From positions 1 through 45,577 of the forward strand of contig JAITLV010000098.1 of the NCBI GenBank assembly GCA_031277685.1: a DNA stretch of 45,577 bases. Reading direction: 5' to 3'. The position numbers and the translations under genes are program-made. Below are positions 9,122-16,455 of this stretch, one piece after another; positions within the stretch are counted from its first letter, which is position 1; every line of letters starts with the position of its first letter. A model generated the notes under the pieces. The model was not told the origin of the DNA. It saw only the letters and a list, made by a program, of their open reading frames with translations, and did not search any database. Source of the stretch: Sphingobacterium sp. Lineage in GTDB: Bacteria > Bacteroidota > Bacteroidia > Sphingobacteriales > Sphingobacteriaceae.

Positions 9122-9424
9122 TTATTTCATAATTGATAGACGGACGATACTTTGTGTTACAGCAAATAGATCATGTGGGGTTTCTGGTTCCAAAGCAACT
9201 AACATGCCCTTGGTTAAATTAATTTTGCTCCCCTTTATTCCAAAATCAATACTGCCTTCAACGATCTCAACGATAATTGGGGCCGCGGTTTTGTGTTCTT
9301 TCAAATACTGTCCTTCGGCAAAAGCCAAACGATACTCTTTACTGTTAACTGTTTCCAATAAAAGATCCATTTTTGGATGCTTTTCATGGTAGGTGACATT
9401 TTGGTAAATTGATGCTGTTTGCAT
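9122..9424 (-). CDS. small cupin-domain protein
   Basis: A 100-aa single-domain cupin. The beta-strand pattern with the turn VEIVEGSIDFGIKGSKINLTKGMLVALEPETPHDL is the cupin core, and His in ETPHDLFA corresponds to the second metal-binding motif. The first motif normally has HxH, but here reads LKEHKTAAP with a single His, so metal binding may be reduced or different. It lies 35 nt downstream of the DUF488 gene on the same strand and may share its transcript. Similar tiny cupins act as sensors or isomerase-like enzymes; no specific role can be assigned. Confidence 0.72.
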   Translation of the reverse strand: MQTASIYQNVTYHEKHPKMDLLLETVNSKEYRLAFAEGQYLKEHKTAAPIIVEIVEGSIDFGIKGSKINLTKGMLVALEPETPHDLFAVTQSIVRLSIMK

Positions 9425-9459
9425 AATGGATTTATATTGTTCGGTACGTGGCCAATAGT

Positions 9460-9813
9460 TTACTTAGAAAGATCTTGTAAATATTTTTGTAATATTAGCG
9501 CATGTGTATGCTCCGTATCGTGTGCTGCATATAACAAGGTGATGATTTCCTGCTGTTTATTTTGTTTGAGAAATTCTTTTCCGAAATCGTTTTGTTCCAG
9601 TTCTGCGCTATATTTTTTGGAGAATTGATCCCATAGGTCTGGATTGTGGTGAAACCAGGTACGGAGTGCTGTGGAAGGTGCGAGGTCTTTGTTCCATGCT
9701 GACAAACTAGCTTTTTCTTTGGTCAGTCCACGCGGCCAAAGTCTATCTATAAGAACCCGGTAGCCATCATTGGGAGAGGGTCTGTCGTATATCCTTTTTA
9801 AAACGATTTTCAT
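9460..9813 (-). CDS. DUF488 (YeaO-like) family protein
   Basis: A 117-aa protein matching the compact DUF488 group: it begins MKIVLKRIYDRPSPNDGYRVLIDRLWPRGLTKEKA and contains the typical LAPSTALRTWFHHNPDLWDQFSKKY block and the C-terminal TLLYAAHDTEHTHALIL block. The family is widespread and uncharacterised; conserved Arg, Trp and His residues hint at a nucleic-acid or nucleotide ligand, but that is inference. It is probably the first gene of a two-gene unit with the cupin. The 140-nt region upstream shows a short palindrome (ATAGTACTAT) but no clear promoter match. Confidence 0.85.
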   Translation of the reverse strand: MKIVLKRIYDRPSPNDGYRVLIDRLWPRGLTKEKASLSAWNKDLAPSTALRTWFHHNPDLWDQFSKKYSAELEQNDFGKEFLKQNKQQEIITLLYAAHDTEHTHALILQKYLQDLSK

Positions 9814-9953
9814 GTGCTTATAATTTATAAGAGCCGTATTGAAAATACGCTATTGATTATAGTACTATAAATATACGATTTTAAGCAGGAAGCCTGGAAT
9901 TAAAGTAGGGAGATATTGATTTATTTTATAGATGAAGAAGAAAATATGGTTTT

Positions 9954-10289
9954 TTATAAAGAATCACGTACTTCTAACAAAAAGCTTTTAAGTCGTTCTA
10001 AGGAATCAACAACACGTTGGTTTTCTTTTGCTTCAGATTTGTTGTCACGCAGGTAATCTCTTGCACCTTGCAGCGTATATCCTTTTTCCTTTACGAGGTT
10101 AAAGATAATTTTAAGGTTGGCAATATCTTCTTGCGTAAAGAGACGATTACCTTTTTTATTTTTCTTGGGCTGAAGAATGTCAAATTCACGTTCATAAAAA
10201 CGTATTTGGGATGCATTTACGTCAAACATCTCTGTAACTTCTCCCATTGTGTAATACAATTTATTTATTTCACGCTCTTTGTACGGCAT
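9954..10289 (-). CDS. MerR-family transcriptional regulator
   Basis: A 111-aa regulator. The winged helix-turn-helix occupies about residues 10-75: LYYTMGEVTEMFDVNASQIRFYEREF is the MerR recognition module and RLFTQEDIANLKIIFNLVKEKGYTLQGARDYL the wing and second helix pair. There is only a short helical tail (KENQRVVDSLERLKSFLLEVRDSL), giving a dimerisation helix but no effector domain and no cysteine cluster. A metal-sensing role is therefore unlikely. Short Bacteroidota MerR proteins of this type are common and mostly uncharacterised. It has its own TAAGTTTG box upstream. Confidence 0.88.
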   Translation of the reverse strand: MPYKEREINKLYYTMGEVTEMFDVNASQIRFYEREFDILQPKKNKKGNRLFTQEDIANLKIIFNLVKEKGYTLQGARDYLRDNKSEAKENQRVVDSLERLKSFLLEVRDSL

Positions 10290-10310
10290 ATCTTCGCAAT
10301 TAATCTATAG

Positions 10311-10318
10311 CAAACTTA
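10311..10318 (-). promoter_or_regulatory. candidate -7 element for the merR-type gene
   Basis: TAAGTTTG on the - strand, 22 nt upstream of the start codon. Possible -33 TTTG lies 15 nt further upstream, slightly closer than usual. Confidence 0.4.
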
Positions 10319-10525
10319 ATAAAAATTCCAATTCAAAAAGAAATTTTGCCCGCTCTTATTTAGATGAATGGAAAATAAGCTAATGAAATTGAGTCGATCA
10401 TGGGAAATTGTGGATTGATCTTATTTGCTGCTGAATAAATTCTTAACAGTATTGTTTCGTATGCGATCCAAGGAATTATAATCATTGAGGGGTTACAGGT
10501 CGTTGTTTGGATGTGATGACCCACA

Positions 10526-10556
10526 TTGTAAATAAGGGTTAAATTAACTAAGTTTG
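10526..10556 (+). promoter_or_regulatory. promoter of the 10587 gene
   Basis: TTG (10526-10528), 20-nt spacer, TAAGTTTG (10549-10556): a full Bacteroidota promoter match with the start codon about 30 nt later. A second box TAGGTTTG (10559-10566) follows and is embedded in a 13-nt palindrome, AGGTTT-g-AAACCT (10560-10572), which might be an operator. The remaining 10319-10525 stretch holds nothing else I recognise. Confidence 0.5.
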
Positions 10557-10586
10557 ACTAGGTTTGAAACCTGTTTTGGTAGATAA

Positions 10587-10922
10587 ATGATTATAGTTAG
10601 CAAATTTTGGACAAATTTATTTTCTTTTGGCAAAGCCAACGCAATTACTATTTTTCCGATAATATTTCTGAAATACCCTTTTTTTAAGGATAATGCGGAA
10701 CTTATCCGTCATGAGCGTATTCATTTGCGACAGGCCTTGGAATTGGGCGTTTTATTTTTCTATTGTTGGTATCTGATTGAGTTTGTTGTTCGTTTTATTT
10801 ACTATAGAGATTTCGATAAGGCTTATCTCAATATTTCTTTCGAGCGTGAAGCATATCGATGTGAAGATCGATGGGACTACTTATCCAAGCGGAGAATATG
10901 GGCATTTTGGCATTATTTATAA
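10587..10922 (+). CDS. small membrane-associated HExxH protein, function unknown
   Basis: A 111-aa basic protein. After an amphipathic N-terminus it carries IRHERIHLRQALELG, an HExxH-type motif (HERIH) followed at once by a hydrophobic helix (about residues 57-76, GVLFFYCWYLIEFVVRFIYY). Downstream ISFEREAYRCED supplies Glu residues placed like the third zinc ligand of gluzincin peptidases. I do not recognise a named family with confidence. It may be a minimal zinc-binding membrane protein or a non-catalytic relic of an M48/M56-like fold. It has its own promoter, with a strong terminator downstream, so it appears to be a single-gene unit. Confidence 0.7.
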   Translation: MIIVSKFWTNLFSFGKANAITIFPIIFLKYPFFKDNAELIRHERIHLRQALELGVLFFYCWYLIEFVVRFIYYRDFDKAYLNISFEREAYRCEDRWDYLSKRRIWAFWHYL

Positions 10923-10959
10923 ATAACGGGATAGTGGATTTGAAAAATGTATTTATAAT

Positions 10960-10995
10960 AAAAAAGCTCTTAAAAATATTTTTAAGAGCTTTTTT
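10960..10995. terminator. bidirectional terminator
   Basis: A perfect 36-nt palindrome: AAAAAAGCTCTTAAAAAT and its complement. The A and T runs at the ends give both directions a U tail. It separates the + strand gene ending at 10922 from - strand accD ending at 11015. Confidence 0.9.
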
Positions 10996-11014
10996 ATTTA
11001 TTTAGCTTTTCGCT

Positions 11015-11857
11015 TTATCCGACCAATTTGAGATAAGTAGCCACTTTGTCTTTTAATTGTCTACGATCAACTATAAAGTCCAAAAATCCATGTTCAAGTA
11101 CAAACTCAGATGTTTGGAATCCTTTTGGAAGGTCTTTTTTAATTGTTTCTTTAATAACACGAGGTCCAGCGAATCCGATCAATGCACCAGGCTCCGCAAT
11201 ATTCACATCGCCTAACATGGCATAAGAAGCTGTAACTCCACCAGTCGTTGGATCGGTTAATAAACAGACGTAAGGAAGTCCTGCTTGCGCCAATAATGCC
11301 AATTTAGCTGAAGTTTTAGCCATTTGCATCAGGGAGAATGCAGCTTCCATCATACGTGCACCACCTGATTTTGAAATTAACATAAAAGGAATTTTATGTT
11401 CGAGACAATAATCAATGGAACGAGCAATCTTTTCACCGACAACAGACCCCATTGAACCGCCAATAAAGCTGAAGTCCATACAGGCAATTACAATGTCTTG
11501 GCCATTCATTTTTCCATGACCAGAACGTATTGCATCTTTAAGACCAGTTTTTGCTTGACTTTCTTTTAAACGCTCAGGATATGGTTTTGAATCGAAAAAT
11601 TCAAGTGGATCACCAGAATTTAGATTAGGGAATAGTTCAGTAAATTCGTTATTGTCAAATAAAATTGAAAAATATTCTTTGGAGCCAATTCTTAGGTGGT
11701 GGCCACAATATTGACAAACATAGTCGTTTTCTACTTGTTCAAGATGCAACAATGGTTTTTTACAAGTGGGACACTTGTTCCACATGCCATCTGGTGCTTC
11801 TTTTTTATTAGCGGTAGCTGTGCTAATACCAGCTTTTTCTCTTTTAAACCAACTCAT
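11015..11857 (-). CDS. accD: acetyl-CoA carboxylase carboxyltransferase subunit beta
   Basis: The beta subunit of the carboxyltransferase that moves the carboxyl group from biotin to acetyl-CoA in fatty-acid synthesis. It is 280 aa. The N-terminal four-cysteine zinc ribbon is intact (C29, C32, C48, C51 in CPTCKKP and YVCQYCGHH). The crotonase-like domain shows [45 protein letters not shown] and [16 protein letters not shown]. The start is supported by an excellent promoter 22 nt upstream. The alpha subunit is not in the window. Confidence 0.96.
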   Translation of the reverse strand: MSWFKREKAGISTATANKKEAPDGMWNKCPTCKKPLLHLEQVENDYVCQYCGHHLRIGSKEYFSILFDNNEFTELFPNLNSGDPLEFFDSKPYPERLKESQAKTGLKDAIRSGHGKMNGQDIVIACMDFSFIGGSMGSVVGEKIARSIDYCLEHKIPFMLISKSGGARMMEAAFSLMQMAKTSAKLALLAQAGLPYVCLLTDPTTGGVTASYAMLGDVNIAEPGALIGFAGPRVIKETIKKDLPKGFQTSEFVLEHGFLDFIVDRRQLKDKVATYLKLVG

Positions 11858-11878
11858 ACGATAGTTCTTATTCGACTA

Positions 11879-11909
11879 CAAACTTAGATAAAAATGCTTT
11901 TATATACAA
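11879..11909 (-). promoter_or_regulatory. accD promoter
   Basis: On the - strand: TTG (11909-11907), 20-nt spacer, TAAGTTTG (11886-11879), followed 22 nt later by the accD start. This is the cleanest Bacteroidota promoter in the window. Confidence 0.65.
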
Positions 11910-12069
11910 TTATAATTGTGTTGAATATAAATAGCAGTAAATCAGTTGTTTGTTTTGAAAACTTGGTTTTCAATAAAAAGGATCGTAGTAAGAAGCTTGG
12001 TGGGATGGATATTTTCTTTTGCTGAAAGAGGAAAGGTTAGGGAAGAGGACGGATCAAAAATTTGGGCAC

Positions 12070-12171
12070 AAAAAAAGGGTAAGCTACTCCTATCGCACCG
12101 CTCAACCAAATACCCTTGCTTTGTTCCCAACCTGGGGGAGTCAATGGGAGCTGGTCGTAGAAGACTTACCC
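12070..12171 (-). ncRNA. ffs: signal recognition particle RNA (bacterial small SRP RNA)
   Basis: The - strand encodes a hairpin RNA of about 100 nt. The ends pair as GGGTAAG (12171-12165) with CTTACCC (12083-12077). The apical domain carries CAGGTTGGGAACAAAGCAAG, where TTG-GGAA-CAA is the GNRA-capped tip and AGG...AAGCA is the symmetric loop that binds Ffh. The transcript ends in a run of seven U (12076-12070). A TACTTTTG -7 box ends 5 nt before the predicted 5' end, which fixes the start near 12171. Small open reading frames crossing this region are not credible genes. The 5' and 3' ends are predicted to within a few nucleotides. Confidence 0.87.
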
Positions 12172-12175
12172 GGCA

Positions 12176-12183
12176 CAAAAGTA
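12176..12183 (-). promoter_or_regulatory. -7 element of the SRP RNA gene
   Basis: TACTTTTG on the - strand immediately upstream of the predicted RNA start. No TTG is seen at the usual -33 distance because the region is A/T homopolymeric. Confidence 0.5.
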
Positions 12184-12262
12184 GAAAAAAAAATAGTTTT
12201 AGGAAAGAAAAAATACCTTTTTATTCTAGTGTATTGATTTTCATGGGAATAAATTGTTGTTG

Positions 12263-12302
12263 TGGCCATCTTAATGATGTAAATAATCCATTAAGATGGC
12301 CA
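12263..12302. terminator. 14-bp inverted repeat, possible factor-assisted terminator
   Basis: TGGCCATCTTAATG (12263-12276) pairs perfectly with CATTAAGATGGCCA (12289-12302) around a 12-nt loop. It starts 18 nt after the DUF6814-like stop codon on the - strand, but is not followed by a U run in that direction, so termination is likely but not proven. Confidence 0.5.
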
Positions 12303-12320
12303 TAACCTATTTTTACTGCC

Positions 12321-12548
12321 TTATAGCTGCTTGTCGTTGTACTCGCCCAATAGTGAATAGTAACCAAAGAGGCCCAAGCCTAGTGAAATGATTGGTGTTA
12401 AGATGCAGAGTATAATAATACCGAAAACGAGATCTTCCTGATGTCCCGTTGAGATTTTGGGCAATGCGAGTTCAAAAATAGAAAAATATGCAGTGTATAT
12501 GGCCAAAATGATCCATACTATACCGAGAAGTTTTTTTAGGTTATTCAT
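12321..12548 (-). CDS. small two-helix membrane protein (DUF6814-like), MFS partner
   Basis: A 75-aa protein beginning MNNLKKLLGIVWIILAIYT, with two hydrophobic helices (about 7-26 and 42-64) and the ending GLFGYYSLLGEYNDKQL. I recognise it as the small protein that follows MHS-type transporters in Bacteroidota (DUF6814, from memory). The ATG at 12548 overlaps the transporter stop codon by 8 nt (ATGAATAA), giving translational coupling. A longer reading in this frame from 12611 would run well into the transporter and is not needed. A role as an accessory subunit of the transporter is inferred from linkage only. Confidence 0.78.
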   Translation of the reverse strand: MNNLKKLLGIVWIILAIYTAYFSIFELALPKISTGHQEDLVFGIIILCILTPIISLGLGLFGYYSLLGEYNDKQL

Positions 12549-14043
12549 GGTTTGGGGGTGTTGATTTGTTGTTGATGTATATACTACCAATAATAAAGCA
12601 GACAGCGGCAATAATAATAGGATAGCCTAGACCTGCGAGATAAAACTGTGGTGCATTGGATGCCTCCGCATTTGTTGTAAGATAGGTGGAAACTGCCGGA
12701 AGTAGTCCTCCAAATATTCCATTGCCCACATGGTAAGGTAAGGACATGGATGTATACCTGATTTTTACAGGAAAAAGTTCGACCAAAAATGCAGCTATCG
12801 GTCCATAGACCATCGTGATATAGATGACCTGAATAAATATTAAGGCAATGAGCAATACATAATTTTTGCCTGTTAAATGCACGACTGTCTTAATCGTCTC
12901 TTTTCCTTTAAGTTCGCCTTCTTGCTGTATTATTTTTGAACTGGTTATTTCAGTTCCATCATCATATTGTGTTTTTGTGATGGTAACCATCGTTGCATTT
13001 TGCTGGGTGGTAGGTGCTGTTGTTTCTCCAGATTTAGTTTTTTGTTGCACATTCGATAACTGATACATGGATTCGTAGATTGGCCGGTAGGTTAGGACAG
13101 CGAGGAGCATTCCGCCCAACATAATCCATTTACGCCCAATTTTGTCACTAAGCCATCCAAATACGACGAAAAACGGTGTGCCTAACAAGAGAGCAATACC
13201 TAAAATAGTGTCTGCCTGATCAGATTGTAGGTGCATAACTGTTTTCATGAAACTCATCGAGTAGAATTGCCCCGTATACCAGACGACTCCCTGTCCCATA
13301 GCGGCACCAAATAAGGCTAACAATACAAATTTGAGGTTATACCGATTTCCGAAACTTTCTTTTAGTGGGTTTGTACTCGTTTTGCCTTCCGCTTTAGCCT
13401 TGCTGAATTCGGGCGATTCCTTCATTTTTTTGCGGATGAGATAGGATACGTACACCATTACTAAGGAGAGTAGGAAAGGGACACGCCATCCCCAGCTGTC
13501 AAATTGTGTTTCATTCAGAAAGCTTTTGGTTAGGAGGATGACCACAAGGGAGATAAATAGGCCAAATGTAGCAGTTGTCTGTATCCAGGATGTCCAATAA
13601 CCACGTTGGCCCAAAGGAGCGTGTTCGGCTACGTAAGTGGCTGCGCCGCCGTACTCGCCACCTAGGGCGAGTCCTTGTAGTAATCGTAGGATCAGGACAA
13701 TCAATGGCGCCCAAAATCCAATACTTTCGTAACTGGGGATACAACCAATCAAAAATGTTGCTCCACCCATTAACATCAGTGTTACCATAAAGGTGTATTT
13801 ACGGCCTATGATATCACCTAATCGGCCAAAAAATAATGCACCGAAAGGACGTACAACAAATCCAGCGGCGAAAGTAGCCAATGTAGATAGAAAGGCAGCT
13901 GTTGGATTGTCAGCAGGAAAAAACTTTGTTGAAATTACGATGGAGAGGCTTCCGAAAATAAAAAAATCATACCATTCAATAAGTGTCCCCATGGATGAGG
14001 CTCCAATGACTTTCCAGATGCTCTTTGTGTTGTTGTCGTTCAT
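12541..14043 (-). CDS. MFS transporter, metabolite:H+ symporter (MHS) family
   Basis: A 500-aa inner-membrane transporter with twelve predicted helices. MHS-family signatures are clear: GTLIEWYDFFIFGSL at the N-terminus, FGRLGDIIGRKYTF between helices 2 and 3, and LQGLALGGEYGGAATYVAEHAP in helix 4. Relatives carry proline, betaine, citrate, ketoglutarate or shikimate with protons; the substrate here cannot be read from the sequence. A hydrophilic, Thr/Lys-rich insertion of about 55 residues (near 325-385, SGETTAPTTQQNATMVTITK) enlarges a loop in the C-terminal half. This is unusual against the compact family but seen in Bacteroidota members as I remember them. It is coupled to the following small membrane protein. 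Confidence 0.9.
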   Translation of the reverse strand: MNDNNTKSIWKVIGASSMGTLIEWYDFFIFGSLSIVISTKFFPADNPTAAFLSTLATFAAGFVVRPFGALFFGRLGDIIGRKYTFMVTLMLMGGATFLIGCIPSYESIGFWAPLIVLILRLLQGLALGGEYGGAATYVAEHAPLGQRGYWTSWIQTTATFGLFISLVVILLTKSFLNETQFDSWGWRVPFLLSLVMVYVSYLIRKKMKESPEFSKAKAEGKTSTNPLKESFGNRYNLKFVLLALFGAAMGQGVVWYTGQFYSMSFMKTVMHLQSDQADTILGIALLLGTPFFVVFGWLSDKIGRKWIMLGGMLLAVLTYRPIYESMYQLSNVQQKTKSGETTAPTTQQNATMVTITKTQYDDGTEITSSKIIQQEGELKGKETIKTVVHLTGKNYVLLIALIFIQVIYITMVYGPIAAFLVELFPVKIRYTSMSLPYHVGNGIFGGLLPAVSTYLTTNAEASNAPQFYLAGLGYPIIIAAVCFIIGSIYINNKSTPPNHE

Positions 14044-14124
14044 TAATAATTGGTTTAGTGTTCTATTTATTTACATGAAATCTTTATTTGAAGTTGTGCT
14101 GTGTCGTAACAATCTATGGAGAGA

Positions 14125-15246
14125 TCATTTCGTTGCAGTTCGTGGCAATCCAATGGATTTATAGATTTTTCCAGGCAGTGCGTGAATCAATGACTGCATT
14201 TCCAACTCCAATAAAACTAAGGCCAATTTGCTTTGGGGCCATTTGAGTTGATCTATCATTTCAGCAAGCGCTAACTGGCCTTTTTCATGAATCAGATTGA
14301 AAAGACTCTCTTGGTCTTTATTCAGCTTAAAGGGGAATTCCAACTGCTGGCTTGTTTCATTTTTTTTACTGATTTCCCAGTTCATCAGATACTCAAGATC
14401 CTGTAGATGCCTAATCATATGCGCGCGATTGGTTTTGATCAGATAGTTGGTTCCCTCACTGCTCCTGTCATAAATGGATCCTGGAAAGGCACATACATCA
14501 CGATGATAACTATTGGCTATTTCTGCGGTAATCAAAGCGCCCCCTTTAATCGCAGCTTCTACCACGATTGTAACATCAGCCATCCCAGCGATAATGCGAT
14601 TGCGCATGGGGAAATTGACTCTTTCGGGAATGGTCTCCGATGTGAACTCTGTCAATAAACCACCCTGTTCTAGCATTTTTGATGCAAGTTCGCGATGTGA
14701 TGCAGGATATATGCGGTCCAGTCCATGTCCGAGTACGGCAATAGTAGCGATATTATTCGTTAGAGCATTGCGGTGCGCTAATGCATCAATGCCATAGGCC
14801 AGCCCACTGACAATAAGAATATCTTGATTGTTATTTAAACCCCGAATGAGATCTTCACATAGTTGCTGGCCGTAATGTGTTGCATTTCTTGTTCCGACGA
14901 TACTGATTACTTTTGCTGGATTGAGCGACGTATTTCCTTTGTAATATAACATAAGGGGTGCATCATCGCATTGTTTAAGTCGCTCTGGGTAGTCCCGGTC
15001 TTCGATCCATAACGCTTTGATGCGATGCTTATCTATAAAAGCAAGTTCTTTTTCGCAGGCAGCCAAATAGGTTTTGTTACGGATAGCATCTGCAATTGGT
15101 TCCTTTACGCCCGGGATTTGCATCAGCTCTTTTTTCGAATAAGAAAAAAAATCCGCTAAGTTGTCACTATGCGCCATGATGTTACGTGCTGTTCTAGGGC
15201 CAATGCCCTTGATCTTAGTCAAAGCTATGGGATAGATTAGTTTCAT
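14125..15246 (-). CDS. dprA: DNA-processing protein DprA
   Basis: DprA binds incoming single-stranded DNA and loads RecA during natural transformation. It is 373 aa. Helix-hairpin-helix motifs fill about 11-60 (KIKGIGPRTARNIM, MQIPGVKEPIADAI). The Rossmann domain starts at ISIVGTRNATHYG (115-125), with SGLAYGIDALAHR (147-159), AVLGHGLDRIYP and PMRNRIIAGMADVTIVVEA. A C-terminal winged-helix domain is present (about 310-373). All family blocks are intact. No other competence gene is nearby, which is normal because dprA is conserved in many species not known to be competent. Confidence 0.95.
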   Translation of the reverse strand: MKLIYPIALTKIKGIGPRTARNIMAHSDNLADFFSYSKKELMQIPGVKEPIADAIRNKTYLAACEKELAFIDKHRIKALWIEDRDYPERLKQCDDAPLMLYYKGNTSLNPAKVISIVGTRNATHYGQQLCEDLIRGLNNNQDILIVSGLAYGIDALAHRNALTNNIATIAVLGHGLDRIYPASHRELASKMLEQGGLLTEFTSETIPERVNFPMRNRIIAGMADVTIVVEAAIKGGALITAEIANSYHRDVCAFPGSIYDRSSEGTNYLIKTNRAHMIRHLQDLEYLMNWEISKKNETSQQLEFPFKLNKDQESLFNLIHEKGQLALAEMIDQLKWPQSKLALVLLELEMQSLIHALPGKIYKSIGLPRTATK

Positions 15247-15553
15247 AATTGGGTACTTTAAATATAGTAAAAATTATAACTTATTGTATCGCTTTTCGTT
15301 AGAATAAATAATCGAAGATGTTGCTGTCTTTTACAGGCGCTGGAAATTGTATTTCCTTCGATTGTGATAGATTGAAAGTGGGCTTTTTAAACAATCTATT
15401 GTACCAATGACTTTTCTGGGGTAGCTGGTATTTGGCTCATGTTGATCAAACGGCGTCCTTTAAACTCCGGTTTTTTGTACGAAGAAAATGGGCGCATGAT
15501 TGGAAAGAATGTTTTGGATTTGGTAGCTTTGCTTGATTAACAATATTTTTAGT
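15247..15553. other. non-coding stretch with one doubtful mini-ORF
   Basis: About 300 nt between divergent dprA and the 15554 gene. It holds a 7-bp stem TAGATTG/CAATCTA around 15367-15403 and a possible 33-codon frame at 15439-15540 (MLIKRRPLNSGFLYEENGRM...), which is basic and ends just before the next gene. There is no promoter match or homology I recognise, so I do not call it a gene. Confidence 0.3.
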
Positions 15554-15787
15554 ATGGAAATGAAAGAGCCTTTTGATATAGAATTGGGGGATATGGTTTA
15601 TTCTGTTTTTCCGGAAGAGGAAGATACATATGTCATTTTTAAAGACGGAGCCGAATATGTGAAGATTATTAAGGACACGGATACTACTTGGCTGAAGCTG
15701 AATCCTGAAACCGAATTGCCGATGTTTGGCATGGATGAGGAGATCAATTTGATCGGTGAGGCAATTAAAAAAGAATTAGGCCAATAA
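15554..15787 (+). CDS. small acidic conserved hypothetical protein
   Basis: A 77-aa acidic protein starting MEMKEPFDIELGDMVYSVFPEEEDTYVIF. I chose ATG 15554 over the TTG 21 nt upstream because the shorter form begins in the conserved-looking acidic segment. The strand-like VYSVFPEEEDTYVIFKDGAEYVKIIKDTD suggests a small beta-sheet domain, with a C-terminal helix NLIGEAIKKELGQ. There is no signal peptide or membrane segment. I believe similar proteins occur across Sphingobacteriaceae but know of no function. It is followed by a secreted hypothetical gene 77 nt downstream. Confidence 0.65.
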   Translation: MEMKEPFDIELGDMVYSVFPEEEDTYVIFKDGAEYVKIIKDTDTTWLKLNPETELPMFGMDEEINLIGEAIKKELGQ

Positions 15788-15864
15788 GTCTTGTAAGTTA
15801 AAGATCGTTAAAGTCATTTCGTTCTTATTTTGAGTTGATTATATTAGGGTAATCAATTATAGAT

Positions 15865-16455
15865 ATGGTACGTATTGGTTTCCTATTTCTAATCGCTATT
15901 TGTATTTATTGCGCTTTTGATGGGCCTCTTCTTGCGCAGCCCATGGATTTTATGTTGCAAGATACAGTAAAAAAGAAAAACGGGAAAGATACGCTTAGAT
16001 TGGATACGATTCAGGTGGATCCTAAAAATACCTTGGCCGAGGATAAACTGAACCAAAAAAAAGAGGCCTATAGCGCTATTTATTCTTTGGGGGATGCTAA
16101 AAACATGGTGAACTTACCTAAGAAAGGCGGAATAGGGCTGAGTATCACTAAGCTTTATAATAAGTTGAGCCGAAAAGGGCGGAATGCAAGAAAACTTCAA
16201 CGGGAATTTGAACGAGAATATGCGTCCGATATGATCCGTGCAGCATGGTTTCCTTTAACAAAGGAATATACGACATTGTCGGGAGACTCTCTGACTAAAT
16301 TTAGGCAGTATTATGAACCTTCGTTAAAATGGCTGCAGGAATTTGATACCTACGAAAAGGTTGCTTATATCCGGAAATGTTTGACAAATTATCTTGATTC
16401 AGTTGACATCATCCACAAGCAGCTACGCCTGCCTGTGGATGATGTCAGACTGTGA
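15865..16455 (+). CDS. secreted hypothetical protein of Sphingobacteriaceae type
   Basis: A 196-aa exported protein. The signal peptide (about 1-25, ending PLLAQ) is followed by a Lys/Asp-rich linker and a helical domain: YSAIYSLGDAKNMVNLPKKGGIGLSITKLYNKLSRKGRNARKLQREFEREYASD. I recall similar secreted proteins in related genera with the same GGIGxSITKLYN block, but there is no assigned function. The end of the gene forms a 14-bp RNA stem (16404-16447) that also encodes IIHKQLRLPVDDV. Its stop codon is immediately adjacent to the stop codon of convergent rsmG, with no intergenic base between them. Confidence 0.72.
   Translation: MVRIGFLFLIAICIYCAFDGPLLAQPMDFMLQDTVKKKNGKDTLRLDTIQVDPKNTLAEDKLNQKKEAYSAIYSLGDAKNMVNLPKKGGIGLSITKLYNKLSRKGRNARKLQREFEREYASDMIRAAWFPLTKEYTTLSGDSLTKFRQYYEPSLKWLQEFDTYEKVAYIRKCLTNYLDSVDIIHKQLRLPVDDVRL
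16404..16447. terminator. hairpin inside the 3' coding end of the 15865 gene
   Basis: TGACATCATCCACA (16404-16417) pairs perfectly with TGTGGATGATGTCA (16434-16447), and GCAG/CTGC inside extends the stem. It lies between two convergent genes that have no intergenic DNA, so it is the only candidate terminator. No U run follows in either direction. Confidence 0.5.

Noticed and set aside
11946..12305. Open frames of 119 and 72 codons on the + strand (and one on the - strand)
   Set aside because: They lie across the SRP RNA gene and a terminator-like hairpin, with low-complexity composition.
13793..14164. 123-codon + strand frame across the start of the MFS gene and the end of dprA
   Set aside because: It is antisense to well-supported genes on the other strand and has no recognisable protein features.
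15439..15540. 33-codon frame before the 15554 gene
   Set aside because: Reasonable codon content but no promoter, no recognised homologue and a very short length; kept only as a remark.
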